A stretch of 47,415 nucleotides of DNA from Mycobacterium gordonae (GCF_001417955.2 NZ_LKTM01000322.1:1-47415), one strand, 5' to 3'; shown: positions 1-8,972, counted from the stretch's first letter. Translations and numbers: made by a program. The notes: generated by a model from the letters alone, not told the origin.

Positions 1-618
1 CGAGCAGCCCGTTGGCCCCTCCGGCACCGCCGCTTCCGCCGGAGCCGCCGAACAGCAGGAGGCCCTTTCCGCCGGCCCCGCCGTCACCGCCGTGGCCCCA
101 CAAGCCCGCCGATCCGCCGGCGCCACCCGCCTGCCCGGTTCCGCCGGAGCCCCCGTTGCCGCCGTTGCCGATCAGCCACCCGCCGTCGCCGCCCCGCTGC
201 CCGGTCAGCGCCGCCCCATCGGCTCCGTTGCCGAACAGCGGGCGGCCCGTCAACATCTTGACCGGGTCGTAGTTGAACAACCCCGTGGCTTGGACCTGAC
301 CGACCAGGGTCGTCAACGGGTCCGCGACGGCTGCCGCATTGGCCGCCTCCGCGGTCGCGTATGTCCCAGCCCCCGACGTCAAGGCCCGGACGAATTGCTC
401 GTGAAACAGCGCCGCCTGCGCGCTGAGCGCCTGGTACTGCTGGCCGTAGGCGCCGAACAACTGAGATATCGCAGCCGAAACCTCGTCCGCACCCGCTGCC
501 AACACCGCCGTCGTCGAGCCCGACGCCGCCGCCCTGGCGGCCTGAAGCGTCGTCCCGACGCTGGCCAAATATCCTGCAGCCGAATCGATTAGCTCCGGTG
601 CACGCTCACAAACGACAT
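1..618 (-). pseudogene. PE_PGRS family protein, 5' part, frameshifted at codon 8, runs off the left edge
   Basis: Reading leftward from ATG 618, the protein begins MSFVSVH and then hits TAA at 591-589. In the -1 frame the sequence continues as a textbook PE domain (PELIDSAAGYLASVGTTLQ...) of about 90 residues. A short linker (FNYDPVKMLTGRPLFGNGADG) and Gly-Gly-Ala/Gly-Gly-Asn repeats of the PGRS type follow to the edge with no stop. PE domains normally read MSFVxVxPEL, and here one C is missing near 596 (CACCGG where CACCCGG is expected). PE_PGRS proteins are cell-envelope or ESX-secreted proteins. The start lies 15 bp after the stop of the PPE gene in the same orientation, so the two are probably co-transcribed. 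The shift may be a true pseudogene or an assembly error; no ATG, GTG or TTG in the downstream frame near the start would rescue the PE helix. Confidence 0.85.
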
Positions 619-633
619 GATGTCCAACCTCCC

Positions 634-3024
634 CTAGGACGAGGTGCCCTGCTGGAAGATGCCGGCGAGGTTGTGGCCGATGTTCTCTACGCCCGACACA
701 AAGTTGTACGCAAGCCCGGCGCCCAGTTCGCCGACGTTGCCCATGCCTGATACGGCGTTGCCGAAGTTCATGAATCCTGAGGAAATCTGGCCCGTGACGT
801 TGACGCCCGAGGTGCCAAAGTTCAAGAACGGGAACGGATTTGTGTTCTGGTAGCCCGAGACGAAATCGCCGCTGTTGGCAAAGCCGGAGCTGCCGCCGAG
901 GCCCGTGTTGAAGAAGCCCGACGAGGGGGCGGCGGTGGTGTTGAAGAACCCGGGCGCTGCCGGAATGTTGATTTGCGCGATCGTGACGGGGTCCGTGGTG
1001 ACGCTCGGCACGTCGATGGCCGGCGCGTCGAAGGGGAAGATGTTGACGCTCTGAATAACCACCGTCGGGGTGAGGGGGCCCGGGGGGATAGTGATTGTCG
1101 GCGTGTCGAAGCCGCCCAGGTTGATGGGCGGGACGGTGAAACTATTCGTCGAAATCACCGGTGTGTTGTAGCCCCCGGGCGCCCCAATGGTGATGATCGG
1201 GGCGTTGAACGACGTCAAACCGATCGTTGGCAGGTTGAAGGCGGAGATGAAACCATTGGAACCGAATTGGGTTATCTCGTTACCGCTGCTATTCATTGAA
1301 AAGTATTTTATTGGAACCCCCGGATCACCTATGAGGATCGGCGGGATAAAAACGTTAGTGAGATTAATGTAGGTGCCGAGCCCGTCCAATTTCCCGAATG
1401 TCTGGGCCGGGTCGCCACCGACTTGGAAGTTCGCCGCGAGCGGAAGATACATGGACGGTAGTTGTACGAAGGGGAGGTTGAACTTCCCGATAGATATCGT
1501 CGGTGCGGTGAAACCGCCCACTGCTATCGGCGGTGTCTGGAACTGCGGAATGTGCACGCTCGGAAGGTTTATTCCCGGAATCGTTATTGTCGGCGCCGAG
1601 AACCCACCTATATGAAATGAGGGAATGGAGAACTGTGAGTTGTTGATGATCGACGGTATGACCATCTTCGGCGCAAAGAATCCGCCGAGATGGGCGGACG
1701 GGATATGTATCGGGGGCAGGGTCAGGGCGGGTACGCCGATCTGAACGTGCAGACTGCCCTGGAAATTGCCGGTATAGAACATGCCGTTGTTGAAGTTGCC
1801 CATGTTGAACATGCCGTTGTTGAAACTGCCGGTGTTCAATGCGCCGGTGTTGACGTTGCCGGAGTTGTAGGAACCGGTGTTGAAGCTGCCGATGTTGAAG
1901 TCGCCGGTGTTCACCCAGCCCGGGTTGAAAGATCCGGTGTTGTAGCTACCCGCGTTGTAAGCACCCGTGTTGACGGCACCCGAGTTGAAGATGCCCGTGT
2001 TGAGGTTTCCGGCGTTGAAGAAGCCGGTGCTGGCCAACCCCGAATTCCCGATGCCGGTGCTGAAGTCTCCCGAGTTGAAGAAGCCGAAGCTGCCCTTGCC
2101 CGAATTGAAGAATCCCACACTTCCGTCACCGGAATTGAACAGGCCAAAACTGTTGACGCCCGTGTTCAGCTGGATGCCGACCTGATTGTTGCCGGTCAGG
2201 CCGATGCCGATGTTGTGGTCGCCTTTGTTGGCGATACCGATGTTGAAGTTGCCCAGGTTGGCGATGCCCTGGTTGTTGCTGCCCAGGTTTCCGAACAAGA
2301 AGTTGTGGCTGCCGACGTTCGCGGAGCCGACGTTTCCGTCGCCGATGTTTGCGGATCCGACGTTGGAATTACCGAAGTTCGCGTTGCCGATATTTCCAAA
2401 GCCGGAGTTTCCCATGCCCAGGTCGTTCATCCCGGCGTTCGCCAGGCCGAGGGCGAAGTCAAGTGACCTGGTGGACGCGGCGGGCAATGCGGCAGCTGAT
2501 GCCGCCGCCGGCGATCCGGCGATCGGCAGCAACGCGGCAACAGCGCTCGAAGCGTCGGCGTAATAGCCCAGCATCGCGCCGACATCCTGGGCCCACATCT
2601 CCGCATAATCGGCCTCGACTGCTGCGATGGCCGGGAAGTTCAGACCGAACAGATTTGTCCGCGCGAGCGATGACACCACCACACGGTTCAGTGCGATCAG
2701 GTCAGGGTGAACCGTCGCCGCCTGCACCTTCTCGAACGCCGCCACCATAGTTCGCGCGGCCGCGGCCGTCTCATCGGCTTGCGCGGAAACCGTGGTGAGC
2801 CAGCCGACATAAGGCGCGGCGGCCTCCATCATCGCCTGCGATGCCGCGCCCTGATAGGACGCGCTGGTCAGCGTCGAGGTCACCCTGCCGAAAGACGTTG
2901 CGGCTGAACCTAATTCCGCGGCCAGATTGCCCCAAGCCTGCGCGGCGCCATACATCGGCTCGATCCCGGCACCGCCGAATATCTGGGCCGAGTTGATCTC
3001 CGGTGGCAACACTAGGAAGCTCAT
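634..3024 (-). CDS. PPE family protein, MPTR subgroup
   Basis: This is a 796-residue PPE protein. The N-terminal PPE domain (about residues 1-170) has the PPE motif (VLPPEINSAQIF) and the conserved Trp in AAQAWGNLAAEL, the helical region that pairs with PE partners for ESX secretion. Residues of about 195-425 are pentapeptide-type Asn-x-Gly-x-x repeats (FNSG, FNTG, YNSG), which define the MPTR class. About 430-680 carries longer repeats built on GGF-x-x-P-x-I-x-IP-x-x-LP. Asn/Gly repeats return near the C-terminus. I chose ATG 3024 over the longer frame because MSFLVLPPE is the canonical start and GAGG/GGAAGG purine runs precede it. PE genes usually lie upstream of PPE genes, but here a PE_PGRS gene lies downstream. 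Confidence 0.95.
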   Translation of the reverse strand: MSFLVLPPEINSAQIFGGAGIEPMYGAAQAWGNLAAELGSAATSFGRVTSTLTSASYQGAASQAMMEAAAPYVGWLTTVSAQADETAAAARTMVAAFEKVQAATVHPDLIALNRVVVSSLARTNLFGLNFPAIAAVEADYAEMWAQDVGAMLGYYADASSAVAALLPIAGSPAAASAAALPAASTRSLDFALGLANAGMNDLGMGNSGFGNIGNANFGNSNVGSANIGDGNVGSANVGSHNFLFGNLGSNNQGIANLGNFNIGIANKGDHNIGIGLTGNNQVGIQLNTGVNSFGLFNSGDGSVGFFNSGKGSFGFFNSGDFSTGIGNSGLASTGFFNAGNLNTGIFNSGAVNTGAYNAGSYNTGSFNPGWVNTGDFNIGSFNTGSYNSGNVNTGALNTGSFNNGMFNMGNFNNGMFYTGNFQGSLHVQIGVPALTLPPIHIPSAHLGGFFAPKMVIPSIINNSQFSIPSFHIGGFSAPTITIPGINLPSVHIPQFQTPPIAVGGFTAPTISIGKFNLPFVQLPSMYLPLAANFQVGGDPAQTFGKLDGLGTYINLTNVFIPPILIGDPGVPIKYFSMNSSGNEITQFGSNGFISAFNLPTIGLTSFNAPIITIGAPGGYNTPVISTNSFTVPPINLGGFDTPTITIPPGPLTPTVVIQSVNIFPFDAPAIDVPSVTTDPVTIAQINIPAAPGFFNTTAAPSSGFFNTGLGGSSGFANSGDFVSGYQNTNPFPFLNFGTSGVNVTGQISSGFMNFGNAVSGMGNVGELGAGLAYNFVSGVENIGHNLAGIFQQGTSS

Positions 3025-3192
3025 CGCCTCAAACCTTCCGTCTCCCAGCACTTTCGGCATTCAGGGTGGCGCGCGCACCGGCTGCGGTAAAGGGGTCGAA
3101 ATACCCCATCGGCGGGACGGCCGGCCCGTGTGGGTATTTATTACGGCGGTCGGGAGTGGATCGCGCATAAGTGAGAGACTTCTGTCTACCGA

Positions 3193-3355
3193 ATGGTTTT
3201 GGGAAGTGATGCCGTGGACGGTCTGGAGATGGCCACCGCCGAGCGCACGGACCTAGCTGATCTGCTGGAGACGTTGACGCCCGGGCAGTGGGAGGCACCG
3301 TCGCTGTGTCAGGGCTGGCGGGTACGGGACGTGGTCGCTCACGTCATGAAGCGGC
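3193..3355 (+). pseudogene. 5' remnant of a mycothiol-dependent maleylpyruvate isomerase-family gene
   Basis: The translation from 3193 reads MVLGSDAVDGLEMATAER and then contains LADLLETLTPGQWEAPSLC and GWRVRDVVAHV. This is the N-terminal helix pair of the DinB-like, mycothiol-dependent maleylpyruvate isomerase family (TIGR03083-type proteins, usually 200-270 residues). The similarity stops after about 50 residues, where the frame runs into the antisense of the LuxR regulator's C-terminus. The metal ligands that should lie further on are absent. The second ATG at 3229 (MATAERTDLA) would be the usual start of the family. It is a gene fragment and is unlikely to make an active enzyme. Confidence 0.7.
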
Positions 3356-6175
3356 CTATCGGGCCAGGCGCAGAGTTGTGGCCCCGGCACTTGGGTGTTC
3401 GTGCCCGATTTGCTCTTCCAGCAGCCCCAATTCCATTGCCAGAAGGGTTAATTGGGGGCGGCGTCGGCGCCCGGTCTTGTCGCGGATCCGATCCAGGTGC
3501 GATCGCACCGTGCGCAGCGATATGACCAAGGTCTGGGCGATCTGCTGATCTGTGTTGCCGTGGGCAAGCAACGCCAGCAGCTCCAACTCGCGCCGGCTGA
3601 GCTTGTGGGGCGCACGGGCTTCTTTCGACGATGCGGCCGCCGGCGTCAGCCTGGGGGCCTCGGCGAGCCGATTGCGGTAACCCGCGGCGATCGCGCGGTA
3701 TCCCGCGGCCGAGGCGGCATCGGCGGCCTCCTGGTACAGCGCGACGGCATCCTCCAAGTCGCCGCGGTAGGCAGCGAGGTCGGCCGCCGCGCCTACGGCC
3801 AGCGGATGGCGGTCCGGACCAAGAGTGGCGTTGACACAGTGCTCGGCCTCGGCTGCGGACCCGGCTGCCAGCAAGACAGGCACCACGGTGCTCACGACGA
3901 AGGGATCTTTAGCCAGCACGGGCACCTGTGCCAGCAACCTTCTCGCCACATCGGCAGCCCCCTGTGGGTCCCCGCCCCGGGCGGTCGCCAGTTCCACCCG
4001 GGTAGGGCCGCACATACGGTGCCACCAGCCGTCCCGTGGCCCGAGATCGTCCAGCAGCGCTTCGGCCTCGGAGAGCCGGCCCTGCTGCAGCCGCACCCAG
4101 GCCAGGAGTTCGCGCCCGAGGAAGGACGACATCCCGGTGGGAACGGCTTCGGAGGCCTCGAGCACCGCCAGCGCGGCCGCCTCGGTTCGGTCGATGTCGC
4201 CCAGGAACCGTCCCGCCACCGCATCGACCAGCGAAGCCAACACCTCGGGGGCCGGGCCGACGTTGAGCGCGCGGGCGCCGCTGCGGATCAGGCCGACCAC
4301 CGACGAAAGCTCGCCGGCCCGCATCGCCAAAGCCTTCTGCAGAACGCTGATGATGACGCCGGCGCCGAATTCCTCGGGCAGCCTCAGCCGCACAGCCTCC
4401 GCGATTCCACGGTCGATCACCGCAATACCCTCGTCGCGGCGGCCCAGCTCACACAGCGCTGCTCCGCGGTAGATCAACGCCGCGGCGCGGGCATGCTTGG
4501 CATCGGATTGCTCGGCCAGCGCCAGCGCGCGATCGGCGCAGGCCAGACCAGCCTCACCTTCGAGGTTCGAGTCGTGCCACATCGCCAGGCGCGCGTACAG
4601 CAAGGCCAGATCCGGCCCCGGCAAAGCGGTTTCGAGTATCAGACGCGCCCGCTCGAATGCATCGAGCGCGCCCTGCTGCTGGCCGAGGGCCAGCTGCACG
4701 GATCCGAGAACGATGAGAAGCTTTGCCGCCAAGCCGTTTCCGGCTCCTTCCAGCAGTTCCACGCCCTCTTCCAGTGGCGCGATCGCCGCCGCCGGATCCC
4801 CGCTGGCCAGCAGCATGCGACTCCGCTCGCACAGCAGATTGCCGCGCTCGACCGGATTGTCGACGTTGACCAACGCGTGGTCGTACAGTGCCGCCGCTTC
4901 GGCGAACGCCCCCGCCCGCGAGTTCATCTCAGCCGCCTGCGCGCACAGGGGCGCGGCGTCGGCCGCACGCCCGGCGGCCAGGAGATGACGGCTGCGCTCG
5001 ATCACCGGCGCCGGCGGAACCGCCGCCGCGAGCGCGTCGGCGGCCCGGCTGTGCAGCGTTGTGGCTTCCCAGACCGGAACCGCGTCACGCACGGCCTCAT
5101 GGGTGAGGGCGTGCCGAAACCGCACCCGTCCACGGTGAGCCGGGTCGGACTCCACCAACCGTGCGCGGGTCGCGGCGGTCAGCGCTGCCCACACCACCGA
5201 GGCCCGCAGCCCGGTCAGCTCCGACAGCAACCCGGGATCGAAGGTGTTGCCCAGCACCGCCGCGGCCATCACGACGCGCTGGTGTTCGGGCTCGAGGCGA
5301 CCGAGTCGCCGCAAGACGCCGAGCGCCAGCGTGTTGGGCAGATGAAACCCGGAAAGCTCCGAGCACTGCCACCCGCCGTCGCGCCTGATGACATGTCCTG
5401 ATCTGATCGCCGCTTCCAGCAACTCCTCCACGGCGTACGGAACACCCTCACTGCGGTGCACCAGCATGTCGACCAACTCGCTGCTGACCCGCTCGGCATC
5501 GAGGCGGGCGCACACCAGACGCTGGACATCGCCCCTGGCCAGCGGCGACAAATCCACCACGCCGGCCAGGCCGGCGCGCCGCCACCCGTCCAGCATCACC
5601 CGCACCGGGTGGGTCGCACCGCCCTCGTCGGAGCGGTCCGTCACCACCAACAGCAGCGGAAGCTTGCGGGTGCGCCGGGCAACGAAGTCGATCAGCGCGC
5701 GGGTCGATGCATCCGCCCAGTGCACGTCCTCGACCACCAACAGCGCACCCGACGGGGCCGCCACGGTGCGCAGCACCGTCACCACACCCTCGAAGAGCCG
5801 CAGCCGGATCGGGGCACCGAAAAGATCGTCCACCGGGGGCGCCCCGTCGGACAGTTCCGGGACGATCGCGCCCACCGCACCGGCCGCCGGCCCGAGCTGT
5901 TCTCGAAACGCCGCCACATCGGCGGTGGCCAGGTAGCTGTCGATCGCTTCGGAGAAGGGCAGAAACGGCAGCGCGAGCTCCAGCTCCCGGCATCCACCCC
6001 ACAGCGCGGCGCAGCCGCGCTCCTCGGCCCGGCGGCTGAGCTCGCGGGCCAGGCGCGTCTTGCCCATGCCGGCATCGCCGGCCAGCACCCGCACCCGGCC
6101 CGTTCCCCGTCGGGCATCGTCGAGTGTTTCCTCCAGCGCCGCAAGGTCTGCGTCCCTCGCGATAAGCGGGATCAC
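3356..6175 (-). CDS. Large LuxR-family (LAL/MalT-like) ATPase transcriptional regulator
   Basis: From GTG 6175 the protein has 939 residues. A P-loop ATPase domain comes first, with Walker A GDAGMGKT at about residues 33-40 and Walker B LLVVED at about 145-150 (followed by VHWAD). A long helical TPR-like region fills roughly 400-830. A C-terminal LuxR helix-turn-helix follows (LSRRELELLALLAHGNTDQQIAQ then ISLRTVRSHLDRI). Such proteins bind ATP and an effector and activate transcription. The open frame extends to GTG 6367, but the extra 64 residues look non-conserved. GTG 6175 begins VIPLIARDADLAAL, the normal start of the ATPase domain, and overlaps the stop of a short upstream frame. The target is unknown; the downstream gene is a remnant. 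Confidence 0.88.
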   Translation of the reverse strand: MIPLIARDADLAALEETLDDARRGTGRVRVLAGDAGMGKTRLARELSRRAEERGCAALWGGCRELELALPFLPFSEAIDSYLATADVAAFREQLGPAAGAVGAIVPELSDGAPPVDDLFGAPIRLRLFEGVVTVLRTVAAPSGALLVVEDVHWADASTRALIDFVARRTRKLPLLLVVTDRSDEGGATHPVRVMLDGWRRAGLAGVVDLSPLARGDVQRLVCARLDAERVSSELVDMLVHRSEGVPYAVEELLEAAIRSGHVIRRDGGWQCSELSGFHLPNTLALGVLRRLGRLEPEHQRVVMAAAVLGNTFDPGLLSELTGLRASVVWAALTAATRARLVESDPAHRGRVRFRHALTHEAVRDAVPVWEATTLHSRAADALAAAVPPAPVIERSRHLLAAGRAADAAPLCAQAAEMNSRAGAFAEAAALYDHALVNVDNPVERGNLLCERSRMLLASGDPAAAIAPLEEGVELLEGAGNGLAAKLLIVLGSVQLALGQQQGALDAFERARLILETALPGPDLALLYARLAMWHDSNLEGEAGLACADRALALAEQSDAKHARAAALIYRGAALCELGRRDEGIAVIDRGIAEAVRLRLPEEFGAGVIISVLQKALAMRAGELSSVVGLIRSGARALNVGPAPEVLASLVDAVAGRFLGDIDRTEAAALAVLEASEAVPTGMSSFLGRELLAWVRLQQGRLSEAEALLDDLGPRDGWWHRMCGPTRVELATARGGDPQGAADVARRLLAQVPVLAKDPFVVSTVVPVLLAAGSAAEAEHCVNATLGPDRHPLAVGAAADLAAYRGDLEDAVALYQEAADAASAAGYRAIAAGYRNRLAEAPRLTPAAASSKEARAPHKLSRRELELLALLAHGNTDQQIAQTLVISLRTVRSHLDRIRDKTGRRRRPQLTLLAMELGLLEEQIGHEHPSAGATTLRLAR

Positions 6176-6228
6176 CGGAGCCGACCAGACATGCCGCTGC
6201 GGCTCAGCATCGCGATGGTGTTGTGCAT
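6172..6228 (-). CDS. Putative 18-residue leader peptide upstream of the LuxR regulator
   Basis: ATG 6228 is preceded by an AAGGGA purine run about 6 nt upstream. It opens an 18-codon frame, MHNTIAMLSRSGMSGRLR, whose TGA (6174-6172) overlaps GTG 6175 of the LuxR regulator as GTGA. This geometry suits translational coupling. There is no conservation evidence, and it may be chance in a 5' leader. Confidence 0.35.
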   Translation of the reverse strand: MHNTIAMLSRSGMSGRLR

Positions 6229-6414
6229 GCCAGGTCCCTTCGTCGCACTTCTGTCCCGAATGCGCAGTGCGGGTTGGCCAAGCTTTGACGACAGAGCGGG
6301 CTACCGATCCCAAGTCGCAGTTCAGGTAGCTCACATCATCGTGCGTCCGAATGTGGATATTCGGCACGAATTCAATAAGGGTGAAGGGGAGGACCGGGAC
6401 AGAGGGTCAGCTAA

Positions 6415-7077
6415 TTAATGCCGCCGTCCGGCGGGCGCTCCCGATGAGGTGACCGAGTTGACCACGCCCAGCACCATGTCCAGGGTGGCCTGCTCCGCCT
6501 GCGTCCGTTGCTCACGCGATTTGTATTGTGCTCGTTCGAGATCGGCGAGCAGGGCGAAGACGACGGTGATCAAGCCGCGGGTGTGTAGCGCCCGAAGGCC
6601 GTCTGGCCGCGACGGTGCCAGGGCTTCGAGGCGTCGCACGATGAGGGTGGTCGCGGCCCAGTCGCGCCGGCCCGTCAGGTCGACTCCGGGGTAGTCGCGG
6701 ACCTTCTCCATGAACCGCGCATGAAAGCCGGGGGCGCACGCACGCTGGTGTGCGAAGACCGGTCCGAGCAATGCCTCCAGCAGTCCGCGGGCGGTGAAAT
6801 CAGCTCCGGCCTCGAGTGCGGCGAGCCGCTCGAGGCGTTGCGGTTCGAACACGTTCTGTCGTGCCTCGACGACCGCGGTGATGAGTTGTTCCCGGCTGCC
6901 GAAGTGGTAGCGGATGGCGGCGCTGTTGCGCTGCCCCGCCGCCGCAACCACCTGGCGCAGCGACACCGCCGGACCTTGTTCGGCGATGAGGCGCTCGGCC
7001 GTGTCGATGAGCGTCACGCGGGCGGGTTCTCTACTGCCCTCTTCCACGCTGCAGACAATATCACGATCGTATTGCAT
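6415..7077 (-). CDS. TetR/AcrR-family transcriptional regulator
   Basis: This is a 220-residue protein from ATG 7077 (MQYDRDIVCSVEEGSREPAR). The N-terminal helix-turn-helix is clear (VSLRQVVAAAGQRNSAAIRYHFGSREQL, about residues 40-67), with the YHF recognition-helix signature. The C-terminal ligand-binding half ends in a long helix with Arg/Gln-rich segments. The open frame continues 114 codons further upstream but antisense to the neighbouring kinase-like gene, so that extension is discounted. It is divergent from the phosphotransferase gene across 76 bp, the usual arrangement for a local repressor and its target. The ligand cannot be predicted. Confidence 0.9.
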   Translation of the reverse strand: MQYDRDIVCSVEEGSREPARVTLIDTAERLIAEQGPAVSLRQVVAAAGQRNSAAIRYHFGSREQLITAVVEARQNVFEPQRLERLAALEAGADFTARGLLEALLGPVFAHQRACAPGFHARFMEKVRDYPGVDLTGRRDWAATTLIVRRLEALAPSRPDGLRALHTRGLITVVFALLADLERAQYKSREQRTQAEQATLDMVLGVVNSVTSSGAPAGRRH

Positions 7078-7153
7078 AAGTAACCCATTTGTATTAGCGT
7101 GCCGAGGGCAAGGGCGGCGGAATGCCGCTGCGACTCCGGCGTGAGGTTCTTTG

Positions 7154-8263
7154 ATGTCTGAACTGGGGCGAATCCCCACCGATGCGGCAGCGATCACACC
7201 CGAACTCATCGAGCGGTTGATCGGCACCCTGAATCCCGGCGTCGGGGTGCGCGACCTGCGCATCCGGAGGGTGTGGCAGTGGGGGGAGGGCGACGCGGTG
7301 TCGACGTCCGGACGCGTCGATCTGGAACTGACGTATGACGAGGCGGGCGCCGGGCTGCCGCGGCAGGTCGTGCTGAAGCTCGCACGTCCCGACCTGCCGG
7401 CGTATCCGCTGTACCGCAATGAGGTTCAGGTGTACAGCCGCCTGTGGCCGTGGACCATGGTTCGCACCCCGCAATGCCTGGGGGCGTGGTTCGACGTGGC
7501 CACCGGCAGTTTCGGCTTGGCTTTGGAGGATCTCACCGCCCGGGGTGCACGGTTTCCGTCCGTGGTCTCGTCGCCGTCGCTGGCGAGCCTGGAAGACGCA
7601 ATCCGGCAGCTGGCCCGATTTCATGCGCGGCACTGGGGAGAGCGAGCCGACTGGTCGGCCCCCGAACTCGAGTGGGCGCAGACGCACGTCGCCGGAGAAT
7701 TGCGCGAACTGTTCACCCACCCCGATCTCGTGCCGGCGATGATCGCCGACGAAGTCGCCAACAATCTGCACAAGCGGGAACTGGTGCAGTCGGTGGACGA
7801 GACCACCGACTCGCTGTATGAAAAGGTGCAGCTGGTCCAGCGCCATCAGTCACAGCTGCAGCAGACCCTGGTGCATGGTGACTGCCACGTGGGCAACACC
7901 TTCGTGCTCCCCGACGGCTCAATGGGATTCGTGGACTGGCAGCTCAGTGTCCGCGGTTACTACATGCACGACTTGTCCTACCTGATCGTCACGGCACTGG
8001 ATGTCGCGCAACGGCGCGCCCACGAGCGACGGCTCGTCGAGATGCACCTGGACCTGCTGCGCGGTCTCGGGGTACAGAATCTCCCGACGCCGGCCGAGGC
8101 GTTCGAGGAGTACCGCCGTGCCCACGCCTGGAACACCTACATCGGCTGGCTTACCTGCCCGGTTCCGAACTACGGCTGGGAGATCAACGTGGGCAACCAC
8201 ATTCGGCTGTTGACCGCCTACCGTGACCTGGACACAGGTCGGGCGATCGAGGCGATCCGCTGA
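7154..8263 (+). CDS. Aminoglycoside phosphotransferase / choline-kinase-fold protein
   Basis: This 369-residue protein has the kinase-fold catalytic signature HGDCHVGN (His241, Asp243, Asn248) and, about 13 residues later, the metal-binding Asp261 in VDWQ. This is the Brenner-type motif of aminoglycoside phosphotransferases and of EcKinase-like small-molecule kinases. The N-terminal lobe has a plausible nucleotide lysine in QVVLKLARP. ATG 7154 is preferred over TTG 7151 because GAGG lies 8 nt before it. Mycobacterial members often sit in lipid or steroid metabolic clusters. The substrate is unknown and antibiotic resistance should not be assumed. It is probably controlled by the divergent TetR. 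Confidence 0.85.
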   Translation: MSELGRIPTDAAAITPELIERLIGTLNPGVGVRDLRIRRVWQWGEGDAVSTSGRVDLELTYDEAGAGLPRQVVLKLARPDLPAYPLYRNEVQVYSRLWPWTMVRTPQCLGAWFDVATGSFGLALEDLTARGARFPSVVSSPSLASLEDAIRQLARFHARHWGERADWSAPELEWAQTHVAGELRELFTHPDLVPAMIADEVANNLHKRELVQSVDETTDSLYEKVQLVQRHQSQLQQTLVHGDCHVGNTFVLPDGSMGFVDWQLSVRGYYMHDLSYLIVTALDVAQRRAHERRLVEMHLDLLRGLGVQNLPTPAEAFEEYRRAHAWNTYIGWLTCPVPNYGWEINVGNHIRLLTAYRDLDTGRAIEAIR

Positions 8264-8275
8264 TCAGGCCTGTGG

Positions 8276-8884
8276 TCATCGGCCACGGCGCGTTGCTTCG
8301 AACGCTGTGAGGGTGCGTCGTACCGACCCTTCGAGCAGGTCTTCGTCCAAGGGCCGATCCAGCAGGAGCAGCCGCACGTAAGTCGGGGCGACGAGGTACT
8401 CGATGAGCGTGTCGGGGTCGGTGTCGGGACCGAGTTCGCCCCGTTGCACAGCACGCTCGACGATGACGGCAGCCCCAGCGAAGCGCTTCTGCCAGAACGA
8501 CTTTCGGGCTTCCACCGAGCTGGGGTTGGCAGTGTCCAAAGCTGCCGCGGCGCGCAGGATCCGCTCGACTTCCGGCCGGCGCAGCAACTCGGAGATCTGC
8601 GACAGCAGGGCGCGGAGATCGCCTTCGAGGGTGCCGGTGTCCGGGACCGGATTGTCGGCTTCGGCCAGATGGCCGACCGCGCCGGCCGCCAGGTCGGCAG
8701 GTGTCGGCCAGTGCCGGTAGACGGTGGTCTCCGCTACGCCCGCGGCGCGGGCAACGTTGGCGACGGTCAGGCCCTCGTACCCGTGGGTGACGAGTTGCTC
8801 GAGCGCGGCGTCGAGCACGGCAGTGCGCACTCGCGCGGACCGGCCGCCGGTCCGGCGTTTCATCGCAGCGTCACCGCTGGGCAC
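8276..8884 (-). CDS. TetR-family regulator of the divergent unknown-paralogue operon
   Basis: This 202-residue protein has an HTH at about residues 35-62 (LTVANVARAAGVAETTVYRHWPTPADL). The C-terminal half resembles the TetR group with an Asp-Thr-Leu-Ile-Glu-Tyr helix. GTG 8884 is chosen because GGGAGG lies 6 nt before it; ATG 8863 has no ribosome-binding site. The start faces the 8973 gene across 88 bp containing a perfect 11-bp inverted repeat, strong circumstantial evidence for autoregulation and control of the operon to the right. Confidence 0.9.
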   Translation of the reverse strand: MPSGDAAMKRRTGGRSARVRTAVLDAALEQLVTHGYEGLTVANVARAAGVAETTVYRHWPTPADLAAGAVGHLAEADNPVPDTGTLEGDLRALLSQISELLRRPEVERILRAAAALDTANPSSVEARKSFWQKRFAGAAVIVERAVQRGELGPDTDPDTLIEYLVAPTYVRLLLLDRPLDEDLLEGSVRRTLTAFEATRRGR

Positions 8885-8934
8885 GTGACACCTCCCGGGG
8901 CCGGCCTTGACGTACGGACGGAACGAGCCTAGCG

Positions 8935-8968
8935 TGTCCTTAACGACAGAAAACTAGCGTTAAGGACA
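8935..8968. promoter_or_regulatory. Perfect inverted repeat, probable TetR operator
   Basis: TGTCCTTAACG (8935-8945) and CGTTAAGGACA (8958-8968) are exact reverse complements around a 12-nt A-rich spacer. CTAGCGT also recurs directly at 8929 and 8954. The element is the only strong symmetry between the divergent TetR and 8973 genes. The right arm contains the AAGGA ribosome-binding site of the 8973 gene, so binding could also mask its leader. Confidence 0.75.
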
Positions 8969-8972
8969 AAAG

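Noticed and set aside
1730..2410. Short tandem repeats resembling a CRISPR or VNTR array
   Set aside because: The periodicity follows five-residue codon repeats of the PPE-MPTR protein; there are no identical repeats with unique spacers.
1690..2466. Long plus-strand open frames across the PPE gene
   Set aside because: They are antisense shadows of the Asn-x-Gly repeat region; their repetitive Val/Ala/Glu composition reflects the codon pattern of the PPE repeats.
7057..7077. Imperfect CAATA...TATTG symmetry at the start of the 6415-7077 TetR gene
   Set aside because: Arms of only five matching bases, lying within the first codons; too weak to call an operator.
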